Shown: positions 26,030 through 35,190, counted from the first letter of the stretch. The stretch: 64,000 nt of DNA from CAJCIW01 sp963833965 (GCA_963833965.1 CAWHZZ010000001.1:806001-870000); one strand, 5' to 3'. The notes: generated by a model not told the origin, from the letters alone. Numbers and translations: made by a program.

Positions 26030-28189
26030 TTAATAATTATATCTTTCCTCTTCCAACGTCCAATACAGTTTTTTGCCAGTTTCAGCACGCGCACCGACGT
26101 CTCTGAGCCAGGCCGCCATCGCGTAGCCGAGATAGTTGCGGCTGCTCTGCTTCAAGAAAATGTCGAGAGGGATCATGAAGGAAAACCCTTTGTCAAAGTA
26201 GGTGTGGCCGTTGACACGGTCGTGACCATTGGTATAGGTGCACCACAGAGAAAACCGGAGCCCGCTCTTGAAATAACGCCCCACTGCGATGCGCACGCCC
26301 TTGTCTTTGGCGAGAAACTGGCCGGCGCTCACGAGCAGGTCCATGTTCAACGGTTTGTAGTCGTAATAGAAATCCAAAAAATACTGAATGCCGACAAAGG
26401 GGACTTTTATATAACGATCGCCTCGCAATTGATATGTCGATTTTCGAAAGTTCAGGCCACTGTAGTGCCGCTTTGGCACAGCCGCAAACTCCGCGCCGAC
26501 CGCCCAGCGAGAATTCACTGGATAGTAGAGAAACTCCGTCGCAGCTCCCCCATACGCCGGCTCAAAATATCCTAACGCGAATCGGTAGAACCAGCCTTTG
26601 CCGAGATTCCAGCTGTTCTGCAGATACGCCTGCTCGACGTGGAAGGTATTTGTCTGATAATATTTTAACGAATCAGTGCGGACGATCAGCAGCCGCGATG
26701 GGTTCGCACGGTCGGGGCCTCCGGTTCCTTGCATGCTCGATTTGACGTCGTAGCTCATCTGCAATTTATAATAGAGATGATCGTGGATGTACCCCTCTGG
26801 ATAGGCGATAGCGCTGACGACATATTTGAATTTTCCCGTCGTGCTGCCAAAAAATGTTAGAAGGCGGGGGCGAATGGTGAACGACCATATCGGTTTGTGA
26901 CGCTTAAAGATTTGCGCTGCGTCAAAATCGCTTGGCGTTCCCGGCGCCTCTTGCATGGGAGCTAAAGTCTCCAGTTCAAAATCGCTGATCTGCCCCAGCC
27001 TCCACCGCTTGAGATCTTCGTTGCGATAGCGATAAGCTTGGCAAGCGACGGCATCCGCCTCGACAACCACAAGGATTGTTTTCACGTCGGAAGGTGTGAG
27101 CGAGGCCAGCACGTGTTGAATCCGGCTGCGGACGATCCGCTCTTCGCGGTAGCGATTGTTGACAACCTTTAGCCACAGCGATTTTTCCCCTTTTTCATCG
27201 TAAATGAGAAAGGCAGTGTACAAATCTAAACCTTGATCGCTCAAAGCGTAAGCGAGCTCTTGAGAAAAATCCTGTTCGTTGCGCACGACGCCAAGAGGCT
27301 CTGTGTCAACAGGCGATTGATAAGGGATGGGATCGGCCGACTTCGGAAAAAAGCCTTTTGTCGTCCCGATCGGATAGCGCAGAGATCCTGAGGCGGCGAT
27401 CGCCGTTCCACGGACGGAGCTCACCGCCAATTGGAGAGTATCCCAGCCCAGGTAAGAAATCCCTCCATTGACCCGCGATTTGACCTTGGTTCCCCCCGGA
27501 TGTTCATGGGGATGTTTTTTGTAATTGATCGCGTCGTACTCCGCCATCAAGGAGATGTCTTTTAATACGGGCAGATCCCAATTGCGAAACGGCGTCCAGG
27601 CCGCCCCTCCAAAAAACCCTTTTATCCTTCCTTTCCCATAGCCGAGAGTGCATTCCAAATGCCAATCGAGAAACTGTTTTGTCGCGACAACGTATTTGGA
27701 ATTAAACCGCTTCGTCCCGATGAAGTCCTCCACTCCGATCGAAATTTCCGGCAAACTCGGAAAGCCATCTCGGGGTGTCAGCAGCCCCAATTTGACGTTG
27801 CCGATTCGCTCAGCATCGTCTCCAAATCCTTCGCCTCCGAAATTCTTCTCCAGCATCCCCCGATACACGCGGTAATTTAAAGAAAATTCTAACCGATCGA
27901 ACGGCTGGAAATTCGCCGCATAGATATTGTAAGGCCTCACCGCCGCTCCTCCCAAGGCCAGAACTCCCGTTTTTGGCATGCGCGCCGAGGGCATGTTGAA
28001 ATACCCGGCCGTCATGGAATAGTTGTAGTAAAGAGGGAGCTCGTCTTCGAGCTGAGTGTTGATTTTTTTGATGATCTCTAGATCGCGAAAAAGGGAAGTC
28101 TCCTCCTCCTTAGGAGCAAAGATGTCATTCGCGGAGCAGACAGCAATGCTGGGCCATGCAAAAGCGAAAATCAATAAAAATTTTACCAC
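26030..28189 (-). CDS. YjbH-like outer-membrane exopolysaccharide protein
   Basis: 719 residues with a signal peptide (MVKFLLIFAFAWPSIAVCSA). The body resembles the YjbH family of outer-membrane beta-barrel proteins linked to exopolysaccharide: YSMTAGYFNMPSARMPKTG near residue 58, VRPYNIYAANFQPFDRLEFS, a mid-protein NNRYREERIVRSRIQHVLAS block and a C-terminal set of amphipathic strands ending in DYKPLNMDLLVSAGQFLAKD and GHTYFDKGFSFMIPLDIF. It is a natural candidate for an outer-membrane partner of the polysaccharide loci in this window. It converges on nothing: the neighbour upstream is the element before greA. Confidence 0.8.
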   Translation of the reverse strand: MVKFLLIFAFAWPSIAVCSANDIFAPKEEETSLFRDLEIIKKINTQLEDELPLYYNYSMTAGYFNMPSARMPKTGVLALGGAAVRPYNIYAANFQPFDRLEFSLNYRVYRGMLEKNFGGEGFGDDAERIGNVKLGLLTPRDGFPSLPEISIGVEDFIGTKRFNSKYVVATKQFLDWHLECTLGYGKGRIKGFFGGAAWTPFRNWDLPVLKDISLMAEYDAINYKKHPHEHPGGTKVKSRVNGGISYLGWDTLQLAVSSVRGTAIAASGSLRYPIGTTKGFFPKSADPIPYQSPVDTEPLGVVRNEQDFSQELAYALSDQGLDLYTAFLIYDEKGEKSLWLKVVNNRYREERIVRSRIQHVLASLTPSDVKTILVVVEADAVACQAYRYRNEDLKRWRLGQISDFELETLAPMQEAPGTPSDFDAAQIFKRHKPIWSFTIRPRLLTFFGSTTGKFKYVVSAIAYPEGYIHDHLYYKLQMSYDVKSSMQGTGGPDRANPSRLLIVRTDSLKYYQTNTFHVEQAYLQNSWNLGKGWFYRFALGYFEPAYGGAATEFLYYPVNSRWAVGAEFAAVPKRHYSGLNFRKSTYQLRGDRYIKVPFVGIQYFLDFYYDYKPLNMDLLVSAGQFLAKDKGVRIAVGRYFKSGLRFSLWCTYTNGHDRVNGHTYFDKGFSFMIPLDIFLKQSSRNYLGYAMAAWLRDVGARAETGKKLYWTLEEERYNY

Positions 28190-28347
28190 GGCTTTTTGGC
28201 CCCGTTACAAAATGCAACCGACAAACTGAGCCAAGGTAAAGAGAAACTTTATTTTTGTCATCTCCAACTTTTATTGAAGATAATTAAAGGGTTACCCTAT
28301 ACTCAGCAAAAGCGAAAAAGCTCCGATCTATTTTTTCGAAAAAGAGT

Positions 28348-28604
28348 TATACCACGCCCGCTTAGGTTGTGTGAATGTTGACTCAGCGAGACATAGCCAA
28401 ATTGAAGCCAAGCGGTCCGAACGAGCGAGACCATCGCTGAACAGCAAGGCTGCGGAGACACGAGAAGGTCCGGTGGCTGCGGAGACACGAGAAGGTCCGG
28501 TGGACCTTCGCAGTGCAAAGCAGGTGAACGCAGTGAACCGGGCTGATCGATTTGGCAAAGTCGCAGCCAGTCAAAATTCGCACACCCTAAGCGGGCGCGG
28601 TATA
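28348..28604. repeat. Inverted-repeat element family E
   Basis: 257 bp with terminal repeats of about 27 bp (TATACCACGCCCGCTTAGG... / ...CCTAAGCGGGCGCGGTATA). Inside are two exact 27-bp tandem copies (28449-28475 and 28476-28502, starting GCTGCGGAGACACGAGAAGG), a hairpin AAGGTCC-GGT-GGACCTT, and GATTTGGCAAAGTCGCAGCC, which recurs in the element at 40754-40934. The frame of greA is open through the whole element. It lies 57 bp before the greA start. Confidence 0.8.
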
Positions 28605-28661
28605 GAATTGTCGGAACAGGCTATGGCCGCATTTCACATTCAAACACAGCAAGGGAAATCA

Positions 28662-30821
28662 ATGAGTTATCTTAAGGACTTTCAGACTCATATCGCTAAT
28701 CACGACTACCCATCCTTCCTAAAACTTTGGGAAGAATATTGCGCCGGGGACGAAGTCGATGCAGAAGAGCTCTGCGATATCCTGCGCGCCGTCAAATCTT
28801 CCGACATCGTCGAACCCGTGGGACGCCATGTGGACAGGATCCTCCCATTATGGCAAAAACTCCCGGAAGACGCATTGTCCCACGAGGCCGTCAAACTGAT
28901 TTTCGATATCGAGACAAGCAATAGCGAGCACCTCGGCGAGTTTGTTTTCGCCTATTTGACAAAACGTTACGGCGATCAGAAATACTTCAATGACAAAATC
29001 CGATTGATCGGCTTGCGCGGCAAAGATAAGTATCAGGGCGCCATCAGCAATTACGAACTCCTCTCGCATATGGAAAAAGGGAAGTTCGTTTTCCATACGA
29101 GCGGCTGGGGAGTCGGCGAGATCGTCGACGTGTCGGTCGTGCGCGAACAGCTGAGTTTGGAGTTCGATTACGTCCCAGGAAAGAAAGAGCTCTCTTTCGC
29201 CACGGCGTTCAAGACTTTGATCCCCATCCCTGACGATCATTTCCTCGCACTGCGCTTTGGCAATCCCGATCTTCTTGAAAATAAAGCCAAGGACAACCCG
29301 GTCGATGTGATCCGCATGCTGCTCCGCGACCTCGGGGCAAAAACAGCCGCGGAAATTAAAGACGAACTTTGCGACCTCGTGATCCCCGCGAGCGAATGGA
29401 CGCGCTGGTGGCAAACAGCCCGTGCCAAAGTCAAAAAAGACACGATGATCCAAACACCGGAAGACATTCGCGAGAAGTTCCGCCTTCGTAAAAGCGAAGT
29501 CACCCACGAAGAGCGCCTACAGAAGGTCCTCGAGAACAAGCCGGACGCCAATACGCTGATCCAGATGGTCTATACATTCTTGCGGGATTTCCCAGAAACG
29601 CTCAAAAACACCGAGTTCAAGGCCACACTGGTCGCTAAATTGAATGAAATGCTTTCCTTCAAAGAAATCAGTGGCCAGCAAGAGCTTCAAATCCACTTTT
29701 TCTTGCAGGATTTGAACAGTATCAAAGAGTATCCCATCATCGGCGAGATCATCAATCGCTTCGAGACTGTAGGGCAAATTTTGAACAGCATTGAAGTGTT
29801 AAGCTTTAAAAAGCGCGTGCTCGTCGAAGCGAGAAAACATCGCTCCGATTGGAAAGAAAATTTTCTCAATCTTCTGTTCAAAGTCGACCAATCGCCGCTC
29901 AGGGATTACATCCTTTCCGAGCTGATCTCAACTAAAATGGACGTAGAGCTTAAGCAAAAATTTCAAGATCTCTATACCAACCCTGGACGCCATCCCGAAG
30001 CGTTCATGTGGTATTTCCAAAAAGTCCAAACCCAGAATGCGATTCCCTTCAGCGACAAGCAGGGTAAGACCCGATTCTTCGAGGGCCTCCTCATCCTGTT
30101 GAGCAAAATTGAAAATGATCCGGACCAGCGCGAATTAGTGAAAAAAATCCACGCTTTATTGTCCGCCGGCAGATTCGCCATCGTCCGCCAAATGATGCAA
30201 GAATCAAGCGCTGAAGATGTAAAAGAGTTTCTGCTCCTCGCCTCAAAATGTCATTCTTTGAGCGACCATGATCAGAAAATCTTCCACTCCCTTGCGGAAG
30301 TCGCCCATCCTTCTCTAGCCAAAACCCGCAAAAAATCTGAGCCCAGCGCAGCGCAGGAAACTCAGATCATTTGGACCACCGCTGAAGGCTACCAAAAGCT
30401 GCAATTGCGCATCCAGCAGATCGCCACCGCAGAGACCGTTCAGAATGCGAAGGAAATTGAAATCGCCCGCGCCCACGGAGACTTAAGAGAAAACGCCGAG
30501 TTTAAAGCCGCCCTCGAAAAGCGCGACCGGCTTCAATCAGAACTGAAAGTTCTCTCTGACCAGCTCAATCAGGCCCGAGTCATCACTAAAGACGACATTT
30601 CCACAGATCAAGTCGGCATCGGCGTCATCGTGGAGTGCACCAACAAAAAAGGACAGAAACTTTCCTACACGCTGCTCGGCCCTTGGGATGCAGATCCAGA
30701 TAAAAACATCCTCTCCTTCCAATCCAAACTCGCCCAGACGATGACCGGAAAAGGCGTCGGAGATAAATTTGCCATGCAAGGCGATGAACTGACGATCAGC
30801 GCAATCCGAAGTTATTTGTAA
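28662..30821 (+). CDS. greA: Transcription elongation factor GreA with long N-terminal extension
   Basis: 719 residues from the ATG at 28662, preceded by AAGGGA at 6 bp; the frame stays open upstream through a repeat element, so a longer start cannot be formally excluded. The C-terminal 150 residues are a normal GreA: coiled coil with the acidic tip (IARAHGDLRENAEFKAALEK) and the FKBP-like domain. It rescues backtracked RNA polymerase by stimulating transcript cleavage. The first 550 residues are helical, including KLWEEYCAGDEVDAEELCDI and a KOW/Tudor-like strand region (HTSGWGVGEIVDV), a layout known from Chlamydia (about 715 residues). The function of the extension is unknown to me. Confidence 0.93.
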   Translation: MSYLKDFQTHIANHDYPSFLKLWEEYCAGDEVDAEELCDILRAVKSSDIVEPVGRHVDRILPLWQKLPEDALSHEAVKLIFDIETSNSEHLGEFVFAYLTKRYGDQKYFNDKIRLIGLRGKDKYQGAISNYELLSHMEKGKFVFHTSGWGVGEIVDVSVVREQLSLEFDYVPGKKELSFATAFKTLIPIPDDHFLALRFGNPDLLENKAKDNPVDVIRMLLRDLGAKTAAEIKDELCDLVIPASEWTRWWQTARAKVKKDTMIQTPEDIREKFRLRKSEVTHEERLQKVLENKPDANTLIQMVYTFLRDFPETLKNTEFKATLVAKLNEMLSFKEISGQQELQIHFFLQDLNSIKEYPIIGEIINRFETVGQILNSIEVLSFKKRVLVEARKHRSDWKENFLNLLFKVDQSPLRDYILSELISTKMDVELKQKFQDLYTNPGRHPEAFMWYFQKVQTQNAIPFSDKQGKTRFFEGLLILLSKIENDPDQRELVKKIHALLSAGRFAIVRQMMQESSAEDVKEFLLLASKCHSLSDHDQKIFHSLAEVAHPSLAKTRKKSEPSAAQETQIIWTTAEGYQKLQLRIQQIATAETVQNAKEIEIARAHGDLRENAEFKAALEKRDRLQSELKVLSDQLNQARVITKDDISTDQVGIGVIVECTNKKGQKLSYTLLGPWDADPDKNILSFQSKLAQTMTGKGVGDKFAMQGDELTISAIRSYL

Positions 30822-30835
30822 AAAATAACCACAAT

Positions 30836-30875
30836 ATTTGTTGTTTCAGGTATTTTCAGTACTGAAACAACAAAT
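30836..30875 (+). terminator. Hairpin between greA and rdgB
   Basis: A perfect 14-bp stem (ATTTGTTGTTTCAG at 30836-30849 with its complement at 30862-30875) around a 12-nt loop. Only a short T-rich run (GTATTTT) follows, ending at the rdgB start, so it may terminate partially or protect the upstream mRNA. Confidence 0.55.
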
Positions 30876-30884
30876 GTATTTTCC

Positions 30885-31508
30885 ATGGAACTCATCATCG
30901 CCAGCCGCAATGTTCACAAGATCCGGGAATTCCGCTCGATTTTAAAAAAAATGAGCGCTTCTTTCGATCTCTTTAGTCTGCTCGATTTTCCTCAATACGT
31001 TCCCGCTCCCGAAACAGGCAGCAGTTTCGAAGACAATGCCATGGCAAAGGCCGCTCACGCCGCAAAGCAACTAAAACGCTGGGTCATCGCCGATGACTCA
31101 GGGCTTGTGGTCCCCGCATTGAACGGCGCCCCAGGAGTGCATTCGCGGCGCTATGCCGGAGAACACGCCACAGACAAAGAAAACCGCCAAAAGTTACTCA
31201 CCGCCATGCGCGGCCTTCAGGACTCTTCCCGCCAAGGGTATTATGAATGCTGGATCGCCCTTGCTTCCCCCCAAGGCCTAAAAAAAACGGCCAAAGGCAT
31301 CTCAGAGGGGATGATCATCGACCATGAGCGCGGAAGCTTAGGGTTTGGCTACGACGCCATTTTCATCAAACATGAATATGGAAAAACCTTCGCAGAGCTC
31401 GAAGAAGAAATAAAAAACCGCATCTCCCACCGCCGCAAAGCCCTCGACAAAATTCTTCCCGTGCTCGAAGCCGCTGTGCAGCAAGAGACTGATGCAATAT
31501 CTGATTGA
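30885..31508 (+). CDS. rdgB: XTP/dITP diphosphatase (RdgB/HAM1)
   Basis: 207-residue house-cleaning pyrophosphatase that hydrolyses non-canonical purine NTPs (ITP, XTP, dITP) to monophosphates. It begins MELIIASRNVHKIREFRSIL with the conserved SxNxxKxxE-type motif, followed by ETGSSFEDNAMAKAAHAAK, the catalytic WVIADDSGLVVPALNGAPGV, SRRYAG and GFGYDAIF. The length is normal. It overlaps the next gene by 17 bp, indicating co-transcription. Confidence 0.95.
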   Translation: MELIIASRNVHKIREFRSILKKMSASFDLFSLLDFPQYVPAPETGSSFEDNAMAKAAHAAKQLKRWVIADDSGLVVPALNGAPGVHSRRYAGEHATDKENRQKLLTAMRGLQDSSRQGYYECWIALASPQGLKKTAKGISEGMIIDHERGSLGFGYDAIFIKHEYGKTFAELEEEIKNRISHRRKALDKILPVLEAAVQQETDAISD

Positions 31509-31983
31509 CGCCTACAACCTCCTTTTTCGAACGCAGAAAAAAAAAGGCCCTTTAGAGAAGTATCGGCAATCCCTCATTGAAGAACTCAATGAACTCACCT
31601 CCAGAGTGAATCTACAGGCCACGCTAGTCTTCGACGGAGCCGAAGAGCACTTGAGATTGCCCTCGCGCGGCCATTTTGATGCCCTCGAAATCATCTACAC
31701 GACCAAAGGTCAGTCCGCTGATGAATACATTTTCGAGGAAGTGTGCGCGGCAAAATCCCCATCCCAGATGACCGTCGTCTCCAACGACCGCGAGCTGACT
31801 GGGCGCTGCCGCCAGCGCCGCGCCAAAACGTTGACAATCGATGAATTCCTCCACATTCTTGTAAAAAAGAAAGCCAAGAAAAAGCGCCTCAGCGCTCCCT
31901 CGCCAAAGACCTTTCGCGAGTCCGATCCCGAAATCGCCAGGCTTCTCGCCATCTTCGAAAAACGGATGCTCGATGAGCCGTAG
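31492..31983 (+). CDS. YacP/Rae1-like NYN-domain RNase
   Basis: 163 residues matching the YacP (DUF901) NYN family: start MQYLIDAYNLLFR with the first catalytic Asp, ATLVFDGAEEH, SADEYIFEEVC and the last acidic cluster MTVVSNDRELTGRC. The Bacillus homologue Rae1 is a ribosome-associated endoribonuclease. The C-terminus is basic then acidic (KKKAKKKRLSAPSP onward). It overlaps rdgB by 17 bp. Its stop TAG is also the first three bases of a short palindrome. Confidence 0.85.
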   Translation: MQYLIDAYNLLFRTQKKKGPLEKYRQSLIEELNELTSRVNLQATLVFDGAEEHLRLPSRGHFDALEIIYTTKGQSADEYIFEEVCAAKSPSQMTVVSNDRELTGRCRQRRAKTLTIDEFLHILVKKKAKKKRLSAPSPKTFRESDPEIARLLAIFEKRMLDEP

Positions 31984-32033
31984 GGAGCGTTTTCAAAAGT
32001 TTTTGGAGTAATTTCTGGCGTGAAAGCTCCCTA
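31981..32033. repeat. Short palindrome related to elements A3 and D
   Basis: 53 bp: TAGGGAGC at the left pairs with GCTCCCTA at the right; the inside (TTTCAAAAGTTTTTGGAGTA, then TTTCTGGCGT) resembles the arm of family D at 58436-58470, while the ends match the termini of the element at 14237. The left TAG is the stop codon of the YacP-like gene. Confidence 0.6.
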
Positions 32034-32127
32034 ATTTCTTTTTGATTTAAGTAAAAAATGGTATCTTCACGAGCTTTCGAGGTTGAATAATCAGGTTTTC
32101 TAATTTTAAAGCGAGTGGAGTGAAGAT

Positions 32128-33033
32128 GTGTTCTTGAGACACTTTATGCGATTTGTTTGCATTACCGTTTTGATGCTCGTCCCTGCGTTTGCATCTGCTC
32201 ATAGACAATGGGATCATCCATCCAGCAATACCCATGTTGCCAAGAAAAAACAGCCATCGCGCCAAGATTTCAAAGTGCGGCATCAATTCCCAAATATCCC
32301 CGAACGCACTCGGCCTAGCATTTTTTACGACCCCATGGTGGATTATTATTTAAACAATAAAATCATCTTGTGCGTTGGCCCTGCTCTCGGCAGATATAAA
32401 ATGTTAAAAAAAACCACTGAGAAAGATTTAAAACTGATCCCGTTTAAAAAAATATTCATCACAACGAATGAGCCGAAAATTGTAGGAATTACATTTAATA
32501 AGGGAAAGTTCATTCCGAGCCAATGCTATTTGATTCCCAATCGAGGAAAACAGGTGGACTGCACGAACTGCATTATTTCGACTTTGAGACATGCAGTCAA
32601 CGACCCCGATGTTTTGGATGATGATATTATTCTATTCAAACATGAGAGTCTGTATATCAATGATATGGAATTGATTAACCAAGCAGTTAATAAGATCGTA
32701 AATGAAGGCTTTAACATGGTCACTAGAGATCGGTTGTCGATACCTGAAGTGCGGTCGCCGACATCTCCTGGAGCCACTTGCACAGACGCTTTTTTCATCA
32801 AAGTATCAGCAATTCGAAAGATTATAGAAAATTATCCTGACATCACAGAGCTTCCCCCTAACTGGTGGTGCGAACTCTACATTTCCGAGAATATCATTAA
32901 ATATGTGCCCGGGATCTATAGGCTTTTCTATTACCACAATAATGGCGGCCCAACGGAGTTAGGACTTTATCACTATCCAACTACTTGGGATCCATTTTGG
33001 GATAGAAAAAATTACCGTGATCTTTATAAGTAG
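32128..33033 (+). CDS. Exported protein of unknown function, possible GT-A-like fold
   Basis: 301 residues from a GTG at 32128 (GGAG lies 8 bp upstream); the ATG at 32146 (MRFVCITVLMLVPAFASA) is an alternative. Either gives a clear signal peptide cut near ASA-H. The mature part has KIILCVGPALGRYKMLKKTT, an acidic DVLDDDIILFKHESLYIND block at about residues 165-185 that resembles the nucleotide-sugar/metal site of GT-A transferases, paired cysteines (CTNC) and a C-terminal Trp/Tyr-rich tail (TTWDPFWDRKNYRDLY). I do not recognise the family with confidence. It is another exported enzyme-like protein in this window. Confidence 0.6.
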   Translation: MFLRHFMRFVCITVLMLVPAFASAHRQWDHPSSNTHVAKKKQPSRQDFKVRHQFPNIPERTRPSIFYDPMVDYYLNNKIILCVGPALGRYKMLKKTTEKDLKLIPFKKIFITTNEPKIVGITFNKGKFIPSQCYLIPNRGKQVDCTNCIISTLRHAVNDPDVLDDDIILFKHESLYINDMELINQAVNKIVNEGFNMVTRDRLSIPEVRSPTSPGATCTDAFFIKVSAIRKIIENYPDITELPPNWWCELYISENIIKYVPGIYRLFYYHNNGGPTELGLYHYPTTWDPFWDRKNYRDLYK

Positions 33034-33036
33034 CAT

Positions 33037-34410
33037 ATGGTCCCGAAAAAAAAATATCATTTTAAATGGTGGGCTCTGCTCGGCGTTTCCGTGCTGGCGT
33101 TCACAGCTTTTTTAGATGCTACAATCGTAAACACCGCCCTGCCGTTTATTCAAAGAGCTTTCAATGTAGATATTCTTCAGCTTCAGTGGGTCTCCAATAT
33201 CTTCACGATCATTCTGAGCATGACGATGATCGCGATTGGCAAACTCGCCGATGTGTTGGGAAGGAAAAAGGTCTTCTATTTTGGCGTGGTGATTTTTGCC
33301 GTTGCTGCCCTTGGTGCAGGATTAAGCCAGACAATCGAGCTGTTAATCTTCTTTCGCGGATTGCAGGCTCTTGGCGCTTCTATCTTGTTTATCGCTTCTG
33401 CGGCCTTATTGTCTGATGTTTTCCCCGAGCACCAGAGAGTAAAAGCGATCAGCATATACGGCGGGGTGACAGGATTTGGGCTCATGATCGGCCCTTTTCT
33501 CGGGGGTATCCTCATTGGCCTTCTGGGATGGAGATGGGTCTTCTGGGTTAATCTCCCCCTCATCGCACTCGGCCTATCGGCATGCTCTTTCAGCCTTCGC
33601 GGGATTTCACACGCGACGCATTCGATTAAAATGGATTGGCTGGGGTTATTTCTTCTGATTGCCGGGCTTGGCACTTTAATGTATGGGATCATCGCCGGAG
33701 CTCAAAGCCAGTGGGCCTCTGTCGCCGGCTGGGTATTTCTCAGCATCGGAGCTGCAGCACTCATCGCCTTGATTATTCTGGACGAGTTTCGAAAAAATCC
33801 GCTCCTCGATCTTCATATCTTCAATGAAAAACTCATCATCCTGGCCGCTTTGAGCTGCGCTCTTGCAGGCGTAGTTTCCACAGTGTTCATGTTCTTCGAC
33901 CCCCTGTATTTGCGCATTCTTCGCCAATTATCTGCTTTTCACATCGGTCTTCTGATCGCCGTCATCCCCGCCGCGCAAGCTCTGATGTCTTTTATCTTTG
34001 AGCGTACCGTCAAACGATTTGGCTGCGCCAATCTCCTCTTTTTCTCCGTTCTGGCCGCATTTGTCGCTGTGGGATTGCATCGCCTGATTCAAATCGACAC
34101 ATCTCTCTATTTTTTAATTCTCCCCTTTTTCCTTCTCGGCATCAATTGGGGCCTGAGCAATTCCGCAATGATCACCGCCATCAATCAAACGATTTCGCCT
34201 CGCCATATTGGGGCCGCGATCGGAACCATTGCAACCATTTGGAATATTGTGGGATCTCTGCTGCTAGCTGCCAGCACGGCGGTCTTTCATTCTGTAGAAA
34301 TACGGTCTTCGTTTTTGCCCGCTTTTCACAGCGCCGTCACCTTTAACCTCATTTTTGCGGCCATTCTGCTTCTCACTGCAGTTTGGACCCGTCTGCGACT
34401 GCAGCGCTAA
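33037..34410 (+). CDS. MFS drug/solute efflux transporter (DHA2/EmrB-like)
   Basis: 457-residue major facilitator, long enough for 14 membrane segments. DATIVNTALPFIQRAF after the first helix is the DHA2 motif D1, GKLADVLGRKKVFYFG is loop motif A, and GPFLGGILIGLLGWRWVFWVNLP is motif C with the following helix. These point to proton-driven export of drugs or metabolites. It starts 3 bp after the exported protein upstream and may share its transcript. Substrate unknown. Confidence 0.88.
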   Translation: MVPKKKYHFKWWALLGVSVLAFTAFLDATIVNTALPFIQRAFNVDILQLQWVSNIFTIILSMTMIAIGKLADVLGRKKVFYFGVVIFAVAALGAGLSQTIELLIFFRGLQALGASILFIASAALLSDVFPEHQRVKAISIYGGVTGFGLMIGPFLGGILIGLLGWRWVFWVNLPLIALGLSACSFSLRGISHATHSIKMDWLGLFLLIAGLGTLMYGIIAGAQSQWASVAGWVFLSIGAAALIALIILDEFRKNPLLDLHIFNEKLIILAALSCALAGVVSTVFMFFDPLYLRILRQLSAFHIGLLIAVIPAAQALMSFIFERTVKRFGCANLLFFSVLAAFVAVGLHRLIQIDTSLYFLILPFFLLGINWGLSNSAMITAINQTISPRHIGAAIGTIATIWNIVGSLLLAASTAVFHSVEIRSSFLPAFHSAVTFNLIFAAILLLTAVWTRLRLQR

Positions 34411-34481
34411 GTCCCTGGAAATCAGTAAAATAAGGACAAATCTCTTGGCAAGGGCGAGGGCGCCTTGCGCTTAAAAAATGA

Positions 34482-34517
34482 TTTACATTATCAATAATTT
34501 ATTATATAATTATTGAT
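34482..34517 (+). promoter_or_regulatory. Sigma-70-like promoter with overlapping dyad
   Basis: TTTACA (34482-34487) and TATAAT (34505-34510) are spaced by 17 bp. A perfect 10-bp inverted repeat, ATCAATAATT (34490-34499) and AATTATTGAT (34508-34517) with 8 bp between, overlaps the spacer and -10 box, an operator-like placement. A strong ribosome-binding site AAAGGAG follows before the ATG at 34535. Confidence 0.65.
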
Positions 34518-34534
34518 CAAACAAAGGAGATATT

Positions 34535-35170
34535 ATGTCGTTTTTAAAATCTTTATTCCTAGGCTCTGAAGGCTCTTATAAAGTCTTTGGAATTCCAGTT
34601 GCATTCAAAGATCGCGCTCCAGATTCCAGCTCAAATTCCGAAGGAATCCTTGCGGTGACGAAGAAATACTTAAGCAACAGTGTTTTCCGTTGCGCAACTC
34701 TATCTTATGCCCATGTCTTTTGCCACGAAATGGGACATGTATCCATGAGCAAATTATTCCCTCGCAAAAATCTTTTCTCCAGTCAACCCAATGCTCAAGT
34801 GGCCGAAGAAGTGACGATTTATACAAAAACTTGCGAAGGGGTCACTAAAAATGGAACCATGGGATTGACTGGTTGGAAGAAGACCCTCGTATGCGTTTCA
34901 GGACCGATGGCAAACATCGCTTTTTCCACCGTCAAACTGGTCGCTGCCCAAGCGTTAAAAGGCAGCATTATCACCTTGCCCATCGCGCTCGCTTTGGAGT
35001 GCGGAGCGGTTTGTGAGATCGCCGGAGAGCTTTATTATGCCTATGACTCAGCTACAAAAGAAGATGATGGCGATTTTGGCATGATCGCACGCCAAGGTAA
35101 CGCATTCTTGGGAGTGGCGGGAACCGCGCTTATTGCCGAAACCGCTTTAGCCGCATCTGTAGTGCTTTAA
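34535..35170 (+). CDS. M50-like membrane metalloprotease, minimal form
   Basis: 211 residues. HEMGH at 64-68 (VFCHEMGHVS) is a zinc HExxH site at the start of a hydrophobic segment. SGPMANIAF at about 122-130 matches the GPxxN signature that follows the active helix in site-2 proteases (M50). A late DDGDFG could supply the third zinc ligand, in place of the usual NxxPxxxLDG motif. The protein is smaller than typical M50 proteases and lacks a PDZ domain. It stands alone with its own promoter. Possible roles include intramembrane cleavage of a regulator or effector; this is inference. Confidence 0.6.
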   Translation: MSFLKSLFLGSEGSYKVFGIPVAFKDRAPDSSSNSEGILAVTKKYLSNSVFRCATLSYAHVFCHEMGHVSMSKLFPRKNLFSSQPNAQVAEEVTIYTKTCEGVTKNGTMGLTGWKKTLVCVSGPMANIAFSTVKLVAAQALKGSIITLPIALALECGAVCEIAGELYYAYDSATKEDDGDFGMIARQGNAFLGVAGTALIAETALAASVVL

Positions 35171-35190
35171 AGCATATCTTCATGTTTATC

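Noticed and set aside
28449..28502. Exact 27-bp direct repeat, considered as a CRISPR fragment
   Set aside because: Two copies are directly adjacent with no spacer and lie inside an inverted-repeat element; no cas genes are present.
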